Assembly: GCF_900187405.1 (NCBI RefSeq)
Contig: NZ_LT896716.1
Location: forward strand, 3,410,753-3,474,752
Direction: 5' to 3'
DNA length: 64,000 nucleotides
Source of the DNA: Geobacter sp. DSM 9736
GTDB lineage: Bacteria; Desulfobacterota; Desulfuromonadia; Geobacterales; Geobacteraceae
This document shows, piece after piece, positions 1 to 9,144 of the stretch. Numbering within the stretch: position 1 is the first letter of the stretch; the number at the start of each line of letters is the position of its first letter. A model generated the notes under the pieces. It ran no database searches, was not told where the DNA came from, and was given only the letters and a program-made list of their open reading frames with translations. Made by a program: the position numbers and the translations under genes.

Positions 1-1585
1 GGACGGTGAAGATGAAGCCGGTGGCAAGCAGCGCCTCGTCCGAGTGGACGATGGTGGCTACGTTGAACATCCAGCCCGGGAGGAACAGACCGAAGAACTC
101 GGGGAACCAGAGCATCAGGCCGGAGCCGCCGATGGCGAACATACCCCAGAAGACTGCGATGAAGTCGAATTTCTCCCAGTAGGTCCAGCGTTCGAAGGTC
201 GGCTTCGGACCTTTGAAGAGGAACCAGCGGACCATTCCGGTGACATCCTGGATGTCACGCAGGTTCGGCATGAGCGAATCGGGACCGAAGAGCCGCTGCA
301 GGAAGTTCCCCTTCAGGTCCTTACGGATGAAGAGGAAGTGGATGCTGAGGAAGATGGCTCCCATGAAGTAGACGAAGGTGATGCCCGCACAGTAGCGGTG
401 GATCAGACCCGCGTTCGCAGAGCCGCCAAACCAGCCCATCAGTACCTTTGCCCAGGCCTGATCGCTGAACTTGAGCGGGAGCCCGGTCATAGACAGGCCG
501 AGGAAGCTGATGATAACGAGCAGGTGGAGGAAGATGTGGCGCCTCTGGAAGCGTCGGTACTGCTTGTGCCCGTCGGGAATCGCATGTTCGACGTGCCCTT
601 CTTCCAGGGCGGCCTGCTTCTCACGGTTCTCGACGAAGCCGCGGAACATCCAGAGGAGTGTGTGCAGCCAGAAGACTGCGAAGGTGCCGACCAGCAGGCC
701 TGTCATTGCGATGAATGTATAGAAGAGAATCGGGTACTTCTCACGGTTGCCGTGCTCGCCGTGGGAATAGAACTTTCCGAACAGTGGGGTTGCTTTCGGG
801 TGACACTGACCGCAGGTGTTCACGAGATTGTTCGGATTAACGCTCGAATTCGGATCTTTTGAGGGGAGTACCGAGTGGGCAGTGTGACAGTCGGCACAGC
901 CTGCAACCTTTTCCGGGAATCCGAGACGGTAGTTCTTGCCGTGGTAGCTGTCCATGTAGGTCTTCACGGCGACATTGAAGACGTTGTTGCGAGCCATCAT
1001 CTTCTCGTCGCTATGGCACTTCATGCAGACCTTGGTGTGGAATTCCCGTACCTCATGAGATTTTCCGTCACCTATCGGCTTTATTTCATGGAGGTTATGG
1101 CAGTCGTGGCAGGCGGCGGAGTCCTGATTGCCGGCGGCGACTGCTTTGCCGTGAACGGAGTTGCGATAGACGGCGGCCTTGTCGTGACACTGGATGCACT
1201 TCGCAACTGCAATCCGTTTCTCCTTTTTCCAATACCGGTGGGTGTGGATGTCGGTGTGGCAGTCAGCGCACATTACTTCTTTCTGTACGTGAACGCTGTC
1301 GTAATGCTCTGCATTTTCCTTCTTGTGGCAACGCTCGCAGTGAACCTTGCCGACCTTTACTTCGCCCCGCATGTGTCTGGCGAGGTCGGTGATCTCCACG
1401 TGGCAGCTCGTACAGGCATTCTTGCCATGTACCGAAGCGGCAAAGGCGGCGGCCGAGATCTTGTTGCTGTGGCAGCCGAGACAGGTGGCCGGATCGATGG
1501 CCATTCCCTGCTCTGCTGCCACAGGGGCTGCAAGCCCCAGGGCCAGGATCAGCGCGGGGAAGAGGCGGTAGATGGTGTACAGCAT
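1..1585 (-). CDS. cbcL: CbcL-like inner-membrane multiheme c-/b-type cytochrome, 3' end cut by window
   Basis: The reverse strand from the ATG at 1585 is open to the window edge (about 528 residues), behind a clear AGGAGG. An N-terminal signal segment is followed by nine CxxCH haem c motifs (CLGCH, CTSCH, CERCH, CADCH, CIQCH, CHDCH, CMKCH, CADCH, CGQCH) and then several hydrophobic helices containing histidines, as in a b-type HydB/Nqo4-like membrane domain. Nine c haems fused to a cytochrome b domain is the architecture of Geobacter sulfurreducens CbcL, an inner-membrane quinol oxidase needed for respiring low-potential extracellular acceptors. The nearby glmU-glmS pair matches my recollection of the cbcL neighbourhood there. 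The function is inferred from this architecture. The last helices and the stop codon lie outside the window. Confidence 0.87.
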   Translation of the reverse strand, partial: MLYTIYRLFPALILALGLAAPVAAEQGMAIDPATCLGCHSNKISAAAFAASVHGKNACTSCHVEITDLARHMRGEVKVGKVHCERCHKKENAEHYDSVHVQKEVMCADCHTDIHTHRYWKKEKRIAVAKCIQCHDKAAVYRNSVHGKAVAAGNQDSAACHDCHNLHEIKPIGDGKSHEVREFHTKVCMKCHSDEKMMARNNVFNVAVKTYMDSYHGKNYRLGFPEKVAGCADCHTAHSVLPSKDPNSSVNPNNLVNTCGQCHPKATPLFGKFYSHGEHGNREKYPILFYTFIAMTGLLVGTFAVFWLHTLLWMFRGFVENREKQAALEEGHVEHAIPDGHKQYRRFQRRHIFLHLLVIISFLGLSMTGLPLKFSDQAWAKVLMGWFGGSANAGLIHRYCAGITFVYFMGAIFLSIHFLFIRKDLKGNFLQRLFGPDSLMPNLRDIQDVTGMVRWFLFKGPKPTFERWTYWEKFDFIAVFWGMFAIGGSGLMLWFPEFFGLFLPGWMFNVATIVHSDEALLATGFIFTV

Positions 1586-1883
1586 ACAACTCCTCCTATG
1601 TTAGATTTCTGTGTGAAAAAGACGTTCTACTGCCGAAGCAAAGGACGCTCTGTAAACTCATATTATTAATTAAAACATGGCAATGATCGGAGAATAGGGC
1701 AGAGTGATCGCAGCGAGAAGCAGAACAAGGTTTTAAAAAATTGCCTGATATATAAACAGAAAAATCCGCGACATACTAATACCGGAACCAATAAAATGCA
1801 ACACAAAATGTATACTTTTTCAATACACTTGGCTGCTTAAGCCTCATGAGAAAAGGGTAGTTTTAGGAGGAGGCAGTGAAATT
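1586..1883. other. Intergenic region upstream of the cytochrome gene
   Basis: About 300 bases, AT-rich between 1660 and 1830, carrying the cytochrome ribosome binding site on the minus strand. No convincing promoter or terminator is visible. The best minus-strand sigma-70 guess (TTGCAT, 17-base spacer, TAGTAT) is weak, and I saw no TGGCAC-N5-TTGC sigma-54 element. Confidence 0.5.
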
Positions 1884-3746
1884 TCAGGTGAGGATGATGA
1901 TGCCTTCTGCTGCCGCGAATTCCAGAAACTCCGCAGCCTCGGCTTTGCCCAGACCGGCTTCGTCGATCAGATTCGCCGCAGGAGTGGTGCCGTTCAGGAG
2001 CCGAAGCAGAGTGAAGTAACCATCGTCCAGCGATTCTGTGAATACTTCACCTGCACGGGGGTAGATGGCGGCGCAGGAGCCGAGGGGGGAAAAGCAGTCG
2101 GCAAACTCTTCGAGGGCTATGTCCCCTGCTTCGAGCAGGTCGAAAATCTCGAAGTGGAACCGTGCCAGGCGGGTTGAGGGTGCCAGCGCCAAAGGGTGCC
2201 GGAGAAGGTCGGTATGCTCCAGCTGCCGGTCGGTCGGAAGCTCGGGGGGGGGAGCCAGCAGGGCTTCGGCATAGTGGTAGTGGTAGTCGATAAGGTCGAG
2301 AGCCACAGGTAGAAGGCGGTCGATTCCCGATTCATGATATGACCAGCTGATGAACTCCCGTTGCCCTATCCATATCTGCTGATCGTCAAGGTCGGCCTCC
2401 GTAACCTCCTTTCCCTCTCCAGTCGCCCGGTAAAAGTCCCGGAGGAAGGCGGAGGGTGAGCGGCCGAGCGGAGCGAGGACCGAAGCGAACCATGCGACGG
2501 CACGGCCGCGGCTGTAGAAGATGTCGCATGCCTTTGCCAGGGCAGCCGCTTCGCTCATTGCTTCAGTCGGGAAGGTTGCCGATTTTTCGAGTATGTATGG
2601 TGGACAGTCCGGGTACTCCATTCCGAATCGCTGTGAGTTGCGGGCCAGCTCTGTTCCGGGAAGCACGGCGAGCGGAAATATGTCGAGGTGGTTCGGTCGG
2701 AGCCACAGGGCGTAGTCAAGGCTTTTCTCGAATCCTTCCAGGGTGTCTCCGGGAAGCCCGTAGATGAGGTCGAACCCGAAGATTGCTCCCGCTTCATTCA
2801 GAAGCCTTACCTTTTCGGTGAACAAGTCCCGGTTGAAGGTACGGTGTACGAGGCGATGAACCTGTGGATCGGCGCTCTGCAGCCCGATCTGGAGAGAACA
2901 GGTTATGCCTGCGAACAGCCGGGCCATCTCCGCGTCAAGAAGCTCGCTTCGCACCTCGAAGTGGAAGTGAATGTGGGGGGCCGTCGCCGAGATAAGTTGC
3001 AGGATCTCTTTTGCCCTATTCACATCCGTATTGAAGGTGGAATCCAGTACGAATACCTGTGAAACCCGTTTTTCCACGAAAAGACGGAGTTCGGCCGCTA
3101 CGCGCTCAAGAGGAAAGCGGCGTGCACCCTTTTTCCCCCGATGGTCGAAGCAGAAATCGCAGCTGAAATCGCATCCACGTGAAAGCTGCCAGAGAACTCC
3201 CCGGTACTTATCCACATCCAGAGCGCCAGTGAGGAAGGGGGAGGGGAGCGTGTCGAGAAGAGCCGGATCTGCAGTTTCGCCTGTCACTGCAGTGCCATCT
3301 TTCCCGCATGCTATCCCTTTTATCCCGGCAGGAGATGAGCCCGCCCGGAGCCTCGCCATCGATGCAACGAAAGGAACTTCGCCTTCTCCGCAAATAACGA
3401 AATCCAGGGGGGCTTCGGCAAGGAGCCTCTCGGAGTCTGTCGTCGCTTCGGGGCCTCCTGCGAAGAGCACGATCTCCGGCCGTGTCCGGCGAAGCATTTT
3501 GATGAGCTTTACAGAGAGGCTGCGGTTCCAGGAATAGAGAGAGAAACCTACAGCGTCAGGGGCCTCATCCAGGATCTGAGCCATGCACGCATCCGGCTGA
3601 TCGGTAATGAAGAATTCCTGCAGATGGACGGAGACGCTTTCTGTCAGTTCCTGGTCAGCCATTAGCGCTGCCTTCAGAAAAGCGCCGGCAAGCGGGACTG
3701 CTTGAGGGGAGGGTGCGGCATGGATGGAGATGAGGAGAACCTTCAC
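1884..3746 (-). CDS. B12-binding-domain radical SAM protein (DUF4080-type)
   Basis: A 620-residue protein. The GTG start at 3746 is preferred over an in-frame ATG 39 bases upstream because AAAGGA precedes the GTG and the protein then opens with the beta strand VKVLLISIHAAPSPQ of a cobalamin-binding fold. The N-terminal 150 residues resemble a B12-binding Rossmann domain. The radical SAM cluster motif is CDFSCDFCF (CxxxCxxC) near residue 200, followed by a TIM-barrel core (QIGLQSADPQV, FDLIYGLPGDT). The C-terminal 200 residues match the DUF4080-type extension. Related enzymes perform methyl transfer or radical rearrangements; the substrate here is unknown. It lies 45 bases downstream of the gene at 3792-4349 and is probably co-transcribed with it. 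Confidence 0.85.
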   Translation of the reverse strand: MKVLLISIHAAPSPQAVPLAGAFLKAALMADQELTESVSVHLQEFFITDQPDACMAQILDEAPDAVGFSLYSWNRSLSVKLIKMLRRTRPEIVLFAGGPEATTDSERLLAEAPLDFVICGEGEVPFVASMARLRAGSSPAGIKGIACGKDGTAVTGETADPALLDTLPSPFLTGALDVDKYRGVLWQLSRGCDFSCDFCFDHRGKKGARRFPLERVAAELRLFVEKRVSQVFVLDSTFNTDVNRAKEILQLISATAPHIHFHFEVRSELLDAEMARLFAGITCSLQIGLQSADPQVHRLVHRTFNRDLFTEKVRLLNEAGAIFGFDLIYGLPGDTLEGFEKSLDYALWLRPNHLDIFPLAVLPGTELARNSQRFGMEYPDCPPYILEKSATFPTEAMSEAAALAKACDIFYSRGRAVAWFASVLAPLGRSPSAFLRDFYRATGEGKEVTEADLDDQQIWIGQREFISWSYHESGIDRLLPVALDLIDYHYHYAEALLAPPPELPTDRQLEHTDLLRHPLALAPSTRLARFHFEIFDLLEAGDIALEEFADCFSPLGSCAAIYPRAGEVFTESLDDGYFTLLRLLNGTTPAANLIDEAGLGKAEAAEFLEFAAAEGIIILT

Positions 3747-3791
3747 GGGAATCCTTTCATGCCGTGGCGGTGGGGAAGGGAGCATTTCGGG

Positions 3792-4349
3792 CTACTTCAA
3801 CGGGCGAACTTTGATTCTGGGAGTGCCCCCTTCGATGACAACCTTGTACTCGACTTTGTCGCACTGATACTTCTTCATGATCTCAGGTTTCTGCTGGGCC
3901 ACGAGTGTGTCGATGAGCGCCGGGGTGATGTTGTTCACCGGCAGGTTGCACGCCTGACGTGCTTCGATGTACTGCCGGTAAAGGTTATCCGTCTCGGAGG
4001 CCGGAGTGGCCTTCTCATCCAGGGCGGCCGCAGGTTTGACGACCCTGTCGGGAGCATGGTGCATTTCCATCTTGAACCGGTCCCGGGAGTATCTTCCTTC
4101 CTCTATAAGCGTGTTGATCCGGTTCCAGTACTGCTTGTAGCTGTTGAATCGGGCCGAAATGGAAGTGAACTTGAACTTGAGCATCGTGTTGACGATGGGG
4201 GTGCCGGAGTAGCGGCGGACGTAGCGTTCCACCTTTTCCAGCAGCTTGAGGGGTGCACGTTTCTCTATGCCGAGGAAGTACTGCTCGTACCTGATGATCA
4301 GCTCATTGAGATCCTTTTCGAACAGTATGATATCTTCTGCAAGTCCCAT
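3792..4349 (-). CDS. Conserved hypothetical protein (possibly MXAN_5187 C-terminal-domain type)
   Basis: A 185-residue soluble, highly charged protein with no signal peptide. The ATG at 4349, preceded by GGAG, is preferred over a TTG 15 bases further upstream. The N-terminal half is helical and rich in aromatic and basic residues (YEQYFLGIEKRAPLKLLEK, FNSYKQYWNRI). The C-terminal half has a conserved-looking block around YRQYIEARQACNLP and ends in a short beta-rich tail. I recall similar proteins in delta-proteobacteria annotated with an MXAN_5187 C-terminal domain, but this is from memory and no function is known. It is the first gene of a minus-strand unit that continues into the radical SAM gene. 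Confidence 0.75.
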   Translation of the reverse strand: MGLAEDIILFEKDLNELIIRYEQYFLGIEKRAPLKLLEKVERYVRRYSGTPIVNTMLKFKFTSISARFNSYKQYWNRINTLIEEGRYSRDRFKMEMHHAPDRVVKPAAALDEKATPASETDNLYRQYIEARQACNLPVNNITPALIDTLVAQQKPEIMKKYQCDKVEYKVVIEGGTPRIKVRPLK

Positions 4350-4365
4350 GCGCGCTCCGGGCAAA

Positions 4366-4395
4366 ACTATAGCAAAAATAGCAGGGTCCAGTAAA
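4366..4395 (-). promoter_or_regulatory. Sigma-70 promoter for the hypothetical/radical SAM operon
   Basis: Reading the minus strand: TTTACT, an 18-base spacer, then TATAGT preceded by TGC (extended -10). It lies 17 bases before the ATG at 4349, so the 5' UTR would be very short. Confidence 0.45.
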
Positions 4396-4439
4396 GGTTA
4401 AAACATGGAATTGCGCTGGCTTAGCGGCGGCTAAACACC

Positions 4440-4468
4440 TTGACGCTAAGGCCATGTTCCGTTACAGT
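4440..4468 (+). promoter_or_regulatory. Sigma-70 promoter for glmU-glmS
   Basis: TTGACG, a 17-base spacer, then TACAGT (5/6 and 4/6 matches). It sits about 60 bases before glmU and diverges from the operon on the other strand. Confidence 0.55.
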
Positions 4469-4529
4469 AGACGGGTTTTGGCGGGCGCAGGTGGTATGAT
4501 GCGCCTTCAGATTCTGTACAGGAGGATGT

Positions 4530-5903
4530 ATGGCCAATGTTATCGCCATAATTCTGGCTGCCGGCAAGGGTACCAGGATGAAGTCGGACCTCGTGAAGGT
4601 GATGCATCCCGTTGGCGGACAACCGATGATTTGCTGGCCGGTCGAAGTGGCGCGTGAGGCGGGGGCGGAAAAGGTTGTCCTGGTCACCGGTCACCAATCC
4701 GAAACAGTCAGGGAATTCTTCGCCAATGCTCCCGATATAGTCTTTGCTTTGCAGGAAGAGCAGCTTGGAACCGGACACGCGGTGGCATGCGCCCGTGAGG
4801 CCTGTGCCGGATTCGGCGGAACTGTGGTCATTCTTAGCGGTGACGTGCCGCTTCTCAGGGCTGAGACTGTGCAGGCGATGGTCGCCCATCACGAAGAACG
4901 CGCAGCAGCGGTTACCGTTCTCACGACACAGGTATGCGATCCCTTTGGATACGGAAGAATTGTGAAGCGGGAGGGTGGAAGAATCCTGCGTATAGTCGAA
5001 GAAAAGGATGCAACGGAAGAAGAGAGGGGAATAACCGAAATAAACGCCGGAATCTACTGTGTGAACGCAGCTTTTCTCTTCGACGCTGTGACGCGGCTCG
5101 ACAACCGGAACCGTCAGGGGGAATACTACCTTACCGATATCGTAAAGGCTGCTTCGGAGCAAAACGAGCTGTGCGTCTCTTTTTCAGTCTCCGACGCCGA
5201 TGAAGTCATGGGTGTGAACGACCGTGTGCAACTCGCGCAGGCTGCGTCGGTCGTGCGTGGGAGGATCAACCGCGACCTTATGCTGTCGGGGATAACCATA
5301 GTCGACCCAGCGACTGCGTACATAGAGAAACAGGTTTCGATAGGGCGCGATACTACCATTCACCCGAACGTCCATATTTCCGGCAATACCATCATCGGCG
5401 CAGGGTGCGTCATAGAGCCGGGAGCCGTGATAAGAGCCTGCACCATCGGTAAGGGCGTGACGGTAAAGACGGGTACGGTCATGACGGACTCTGTACTACA
5501 TGATGAGGTGTCGGTAGGCCCGATGGCGCATCTGCGCCCTGGAACCGTCCTGCATTCCCATGTCAAAATCGGGAACTTCGTCGAAACGAAGAAAATCGAG
5601 ATGGGGGAGGGTTCCAAAGCCTCCCACCTTACCTATCTGGGCGATGCGACTATCGGCAGTGACGTCAATGTCGGGTGCGGCACCATTACCTGCAACTACG
5701 ACGGCGTAAGGAAACACCGGACGGTCATAGGGGACGGGGTCTTCGTGGGAAGCGACGTTCAGTTCGTAGCACCGGTGACGATCGGTTGCAATTCGCTAAT
5801 AGCAGCGGGCACGACGGTCACCAAGGATGTACCCCCCGATTCACTCGCCATTGCCCGGTCTCCCCAGGTGAACAAAGAAGGATGGAAACTGAAAAAGAAG
5901 TAA
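4530..5903 (+). CDS. glmU: Bifunctional N-acetylglucosamine-1-phosphate uridyltransferase / glucosamine-1-phosphate acetyltransferase
   Basis: A 457-residue protein, the normal GlmU length. AGGAGG lies 5 bases before the ATG. The N-terminal pyrophosphorylase domain opens with IILAAGKGTRMKS, the nucleotide-binding signature. From about residue 250 the hexapeptide repeats of a left-handed beta helix appear, with the acetyltransferase signature (HLRPGTVLHSHVKIGNFVETKK) and the SHLTYLGDATIG block. The enzyme acetylates glucosamine-1-phosphate and then makes UDP-GlcNAc for peptidoglycan and lipopolysaccharide. The gene that supplies its precursor pathway, glmS, follows after 49 bases, so the two cytoplasmic steps are probably co-expressed. 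Confidence 0.98.
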   Translation: MANVIAIILAAGKGTRMKSDLVKVMHPVGGQPMICWPVEVAREAGAEKVVLVTGHQSETVREFFANAPDIVFALQEEQLGTGHAVACAREACAGFGGTVVILSGDVPLLRAETVQAMVAHHEERAAAVTVLTTQVCDPFGYGRIVKREGGRILRIVEEKDATEEERGITEINAGIYCVNAAFLFDAVTRLDNRNRQGEYYLTDIVKAASEQNELCVSFSVSDADEVMGVNDRVQLAQAASVVRGRINRDLMLSGITIVDPATAYIEKQVSIGRDTTIHPNVHISGNTIIGAGCVIEPGAVIRACTIGKGVTVKTGTVMTDSVLHDEVSVGPMAHLRPGTVLHSHVKIGNFVETKKIEMGEGSKASHLTYLGDATIGSDVNVGCGTITCNYDGVRKHRTVIGDGVFVGSDVQFVAPVTIGCNSLIAAGTTVTKDVPPDSLAIARSPQVNKEGWKLKKK

Positions 5904-5952
5904 ATCGACCTGTGCCCTCGCTTGACGGTCTTGAGGAGCCAAAGGAAAATCT

Positions 5953-7782
5953 ATGTGCGGAATAGTCGGATATACGGGGCGGCAGCAGGCTTCCCCGATC
6001 ATTCTCGAAGGATTGAAGAAGCTTGAGTACCGGGGATACGATTCCGCCGGAATCTGCACCTTCACCGACAATCAAGCCGTCATCTGCCGAAGCGAAGGGA
6101 AGCTTGTGAACCTGGAGCGGCTGATGACGAGCCAGCCCCTCAAAGGTGAAATCGGTATCGGCCACACCCGATGGGCCACCCACGGACGTCCTTCCGAGAT
6201 AAACGCCCATCCGCACCAGGCTGGGTCGATCATCGTCGTGCACAACGGAATCATCGAAAACTATCTCCAGCTCAAGGAGCAACTGAGGCAGAAAGGGCGC
6301 GAATTCAAAAGCGAGACCGATACCGAGGTGATCTCGCATCTGGTCGACCTCCGATTTTCAGAAACGGGAGACTTTGAACAGTCCGTACGCCGTGCACTCC
6401 AGGAGCTGCGGGGGGCGTATGCGGTCTGCATACTGTGTGAGCAGGAGCCCGATACCCTCATCGCCGCGAAACAGGGCTCTCCCATGGTGGTCGGGCTTGG
6501 TGAGGGGGAATATTTCATTGCTTCTGATATTCCGGCGATCCTTGCACATACCCGCAACATGGTCTTCATGGAGGATGGAGAGATGGCCGTCTTCCGCTCC
6601 GGAGAAGCCCGGTTCTCTACCGTAGCCGGAGAGCCCCTCGACAAGAAGTCTCGACGCATCGATTGGTCTCCTCTTATGGCTGAAAAAGGGGGATACAAGC
6701 ACTTCATGCTCAAGGAGATATTCGAGCAGCCCCGGGCCGTGCGTGACACGATAGCCGGACGTCTCGTCGAGGAGGAGGGAACGGTATATCTGGAGGACCT
6801 GAAGCTCTCTGACGAAGAATTCGCAGCAATCCGCCGGATCATCATCATTGCATGCGGCACTTCGTGGCATGCGGCACTAGTGGGCAAATTTCTCATCGAA
6901 GAGCACTGCCGTCTTCCGGTGGAGGTGGATATAGCCTCCGAATTCCGCTACCGGAACCCGGTGGTGGACGACACTACCCTCATAATGCTCATCTCCCAAT
7001 CTGGGGAAACAGCCGACACGCTGGCTGCCATGCGGGAGGCTAAGGCTCGTGGGGCTCGCAACGTTGCGATCTGCAATGTGGTGGATTCGTCAATTGCCCG
7101 AGAGGCCGACGGAGTCATCTACACTCATGCCGGTCCGGAAATAGGAGTCGCCTCAACAAAAGCGTTTGTCACGCAACTCGTTGCTCTTTACCTGTTCGTC
7201 ATACGTCTGGGGAGAGGGATCGGCAGGATCGACAGGGAGAAAGGGCGAGGGATGATCGCATCCCTGGTCAAGGTGCCGGGGCTACTGGAGAAGGCGCTGG
7301 AGCTGAACGGACAGGTGGAAAAAGTTGCTCGCACGTACATGAATGCCCGTGATTTCCTCTATCTCGGTCGTGGTATCAACTATCCCATCGCTCTGGAAGG
7401 GGCACTGAAGCTCAAGGAGATCTCGTACATCCACGCCGAGGGGTATCCGGCAGGAGAGATGAAGCATGGTCCCATAGCGCTCATCGATGAGCAGATGCCG
7501 GTGGTGATCCTTGCTCCGCGGAACCCGCACTACGAGAAGGTGGTTTCCAACATGGAGGAGGTCATAGCCCGTAGCGGTCGGGTCATAGCCGTCTCTTCGG
7601 AGGGGGATAATGAAATCGCCGCCAAGGCGGAGGTGGCGCTGCAGGTCCCATTGGACGGAGAAGACCTCGCCCCTATCATCCTCTCGGTGCCGCTACAACT
7701 GCTTGCATACCATGTGGCGGTTCTGAAGGGAACTGACGTGGACCAGCCGAGGAACCTGGCCAAGTCGGTGACCGTGGAGTAG
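5953..7782 (+). CDS. glmS: Glutamine-fructose-6-phosphate aminotransferase (isomerizing)
   Basis: A 609-residue protein of usual GlmS length. It begins MCGIVGY, so removal of Met1 exposes the catalytic N-terminal Cys of the class II glutamine amidotransferase domain. Further glutaminase motifs ([18 protein letters not shown]) follow. Two SIS domains form the isomerase half ([25 protein letters not shown]), and the protein ends with the conserved tail [11 protein letters not shown]. It converts fructose-6-phosphate and glutamine to glucosamine-6-phosphate. AAAGGA precedes the ATG. A strong terminator follows the gene. I saw no glmS ribozyme in the short gap from glmU, as expected outside Firmicutes. 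Confidence 0.98.
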   Translation: MCGIVGYTGRQQASPIILEGLKKLEYRGYDSAGICTFTDNQAVICRSEGKLVNLERLMTSQPLKGEIGIGHTRWATHGRPSEINAHPHQAGSIIVVHNGIIENYLQLKEQLRQKGREFKSETDTEVISHLVDLRFSETGDFEQSVRRALQELRGAYAVCILCEQEPDTLIAAKQGSPMVVGLGEGEYFIASDIPAILAHTRNMVFMEDGEMAVFRSGEARFSTVAGEPLDKKSRRIDWSPLMAEKGGYKHFMLKEIFEQPRAVRDTIAGRLVEEEGTVYLEDLKLSDEEFAAIRRIIIIACGTSWHAALVGKFLIEEHCRLPVEVDIASEFRYRNPVVDDTTLIMLISQSGETADTLAAMREAKARGARNVAICNVVDSSIAREADGVIYTHAGPEIGVASTKAFVTQLVALYLFVIRLGRGIGRIDREKGRGMIASLVKVPGLLEKALELNGQVEKVARTYMNARDFLYLGRGINYPIALEGALKLKEISYIHAEGYPAGEMKHGPIALIDEQMPVVILAPRNPHYEKVVSNMEEVIARSGRVIAVSSEGDNEIAAKAEVALQVPLDGEDLAPIILSVPLQLLAYHVAVLKGTDVDQPRNLAKSVTVE

Positions 7783-7838
7783 CATTGTGTGCAACAGCGT
7801 GCAACAACAACAGCAGCAAAAGTAGATACAGCAGTTGG

Positions 7839-7876
7839 CGGGGTCATCATGGTTTTGATAACCCCGTTCTTTTTAG
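7839..7876 (+). terminator. Intrinsic terminator after glmS
   Basis: An 11-bp stem (CGGGGTCATCA with TGATAACCCCG, one mismatch), a 6-base loop and a T-rich tail (TTCTTTTT), starting 57 bases after the glmS stop. Confidence 0.8.
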
Positions 7877-7945
7877 TTCATCACTTGCTCTTCCATTACT
7901 TCTCAGCATCTCTGGGCACATCGATGAAGCCATGCCGCTACACTT

Positions 7946-8848
7946 CTATGCTGCAAGGTCAGACTCTGTACGTGTGCCAGCCGGCTTGAATTCGACAGCG
8001 GTATCGTACGGTGTTGAAGGAGAGGTCATGGTAAGTAGCTTGGCGTAGCTCTCTTTCATCAGATGTTTGGCAGCGAACAGCGCAACGGGGTTGAATTTGA
8101 AGAATGCCGGTTTGCTCAGTATCTTGCATCCGCGCAGGATTTTTGATGCATCCAGTGAAGGTTTACCCGAGGGAAACCCTTTGAAGACATATTTCGCATC
8201 AGAAGACGCTGCAGCTTCACGAAGCGCGTGAAGCATTACATCCGTGACCTGCAGTTGCTGGCTCGCCGTGTCGGAGAAGAAGATGTCGTCGATCACTACA
8301 TCTTCCACACGGTAAGATACATCGATGGCTGAAAGCTTGCCGGCATGGTAAGCGCCCAGAACGACTATGTGAGGGAAGCTGAACAGTGTATGGGACCAGG
8401 CGGTAAAATGCTGGATACGCAGACGTTCCTTTTTGTACTGGTAGTTTGTTCTCGAATAGAATGAAAGATAAATCTCGTAGGCCTCAGCTATGAATTCCTC
8501 CAGATCGAGGATGCGTCTGACGGTGAAGTGTTTCATGCCTTTCCTGGTCCTGCGCCGATGAGTTTCTCCCAGGCTTTGCAAGGAATACCCCTGCGGGTCC
8601 TCATACACGAACAGATTAATCGAGGTGTTTGCTGAAAACGAGGGGGACACGGCGTGAAGAACTCCTCCCAGCAGTGATTTTTTGGGATAGCGTAAACCTG
8701 CATTGTCTATCTCTGTGAAAGGGAATAGGGGCCGGAAAAAGAATGGCCGGACTTCCGCCCACCAAGTTCCCCCTATCTGTTGCACCTTCATTCCATTTGC
8801 GCGATTGAACGCGGCCAGCTGGTCGAGCGTCATCTTGTGCGAGTACAT
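7946..8848 (-). CDS. GNAT-like / FemAB-like acyltransferase-fold protein of unknown function
   Basis: A 300-residue protein. The ATG at 8848 is chosen because AAGGAGG lies just upstream. There is no signal peptide and there are no membrane segments. The C-terminal half looks like an acetyltransferase fold: a hydrophobic strand HIVVLGAYHAGKLSAIDVSYRV followed by VTDVMLHALREAAAS and a final aromatic strand. The N-terminal region is aromatic-rich (WWAEVRPFFFRPLFPF), which resembles lipid- or peptidoglycan-modifying members of the superfamily. No catalytic residue can be assigned by eye. It is a single minus-strand gene between the glmS terminator and a divergent permease gene, and its 3' end abuts the glmS terminator region. 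Confidence 0.6.
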   Translation of the reverse strand: MYSHKMTLDQLAAFNRANGMKVQQIGGTWWAEVRPFFFRPLFPFTEIDNAGLRYPKKSLLGGVLHAVSPSFSANTSINLFVYEDPQGYSLQSLGETHRRRTRKGMKHFTVRRILDLEEFIAEAYEIYLSFYSRTNYQYKKERLRIQHFTAWSHTLFSFPHIVVLGAYHAGKLSAIDVSYRVEDVVIDDIFFSDTASQQLQVTDVMLHALREAAASSDAKYVFKGFPSGKPSLDASKILRGCKILSKPAFFKFNPVALFAAKHLMKESYAKLLTMTSPSTPYDTAVEFKPAGTRTESDLAA

Positions 8849-9144
8849 AAAATCCTCCTTTGCATGACATGAAATATGATCAGAAGGAACGAAAGCCGGC
8901 AATTAATTAGCGCAGATTAATTTTGCGCCTATTGTAGCGTAGATTTTCCGGCTGACAAGAAAAAAAGGAGGCAATTCTTGGAATTGAGGCCGGTTCTGTG
9001 ATAGACAACCATAAGTGACGGATCATGAATATTTGCGAACCTCTTGGACGGGATGTTGAGTGTCTGTTCGACAAGCCGCATCGAGTAGATATAATCAAAA
9101 TCTGAACTCGCACCGGTACCGAGAATCGGATTCGGGGAGGGAAT
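8849..9144. other. Divergent intergenic region with a small dyad
   Basis: A 296-base region between divergent genes. A 7-bp hairpin, GCGCAGA/TTTGCGC with a 5-base loop, lies at 8910-8928. A wider inverted pair, AGCCGG at 8894-8899 and CCGGCT at 8948-8953, brackets it. No T-tract follows, so this may be an operator or leader structure rather than a terminator. Confidence 0.35.
9068..9095 (+). promoter_or_regulatory. Sigma-70 promoter for the AI-2E family permease gene
   Basis: TCGACA, a 16-base spacer, then a perfect TATAAT, located 49 bases before the permease ATG. Confidence 0.5.

Noticed and set aside
44-862. Plus-strand open frame of 272 codons in the first kilobase
   Set aside because: It is antisense to the cytochrome gene, which carries nine haem motifs and membrane helices on the other strand; the product is acidic with no recognisable domain.
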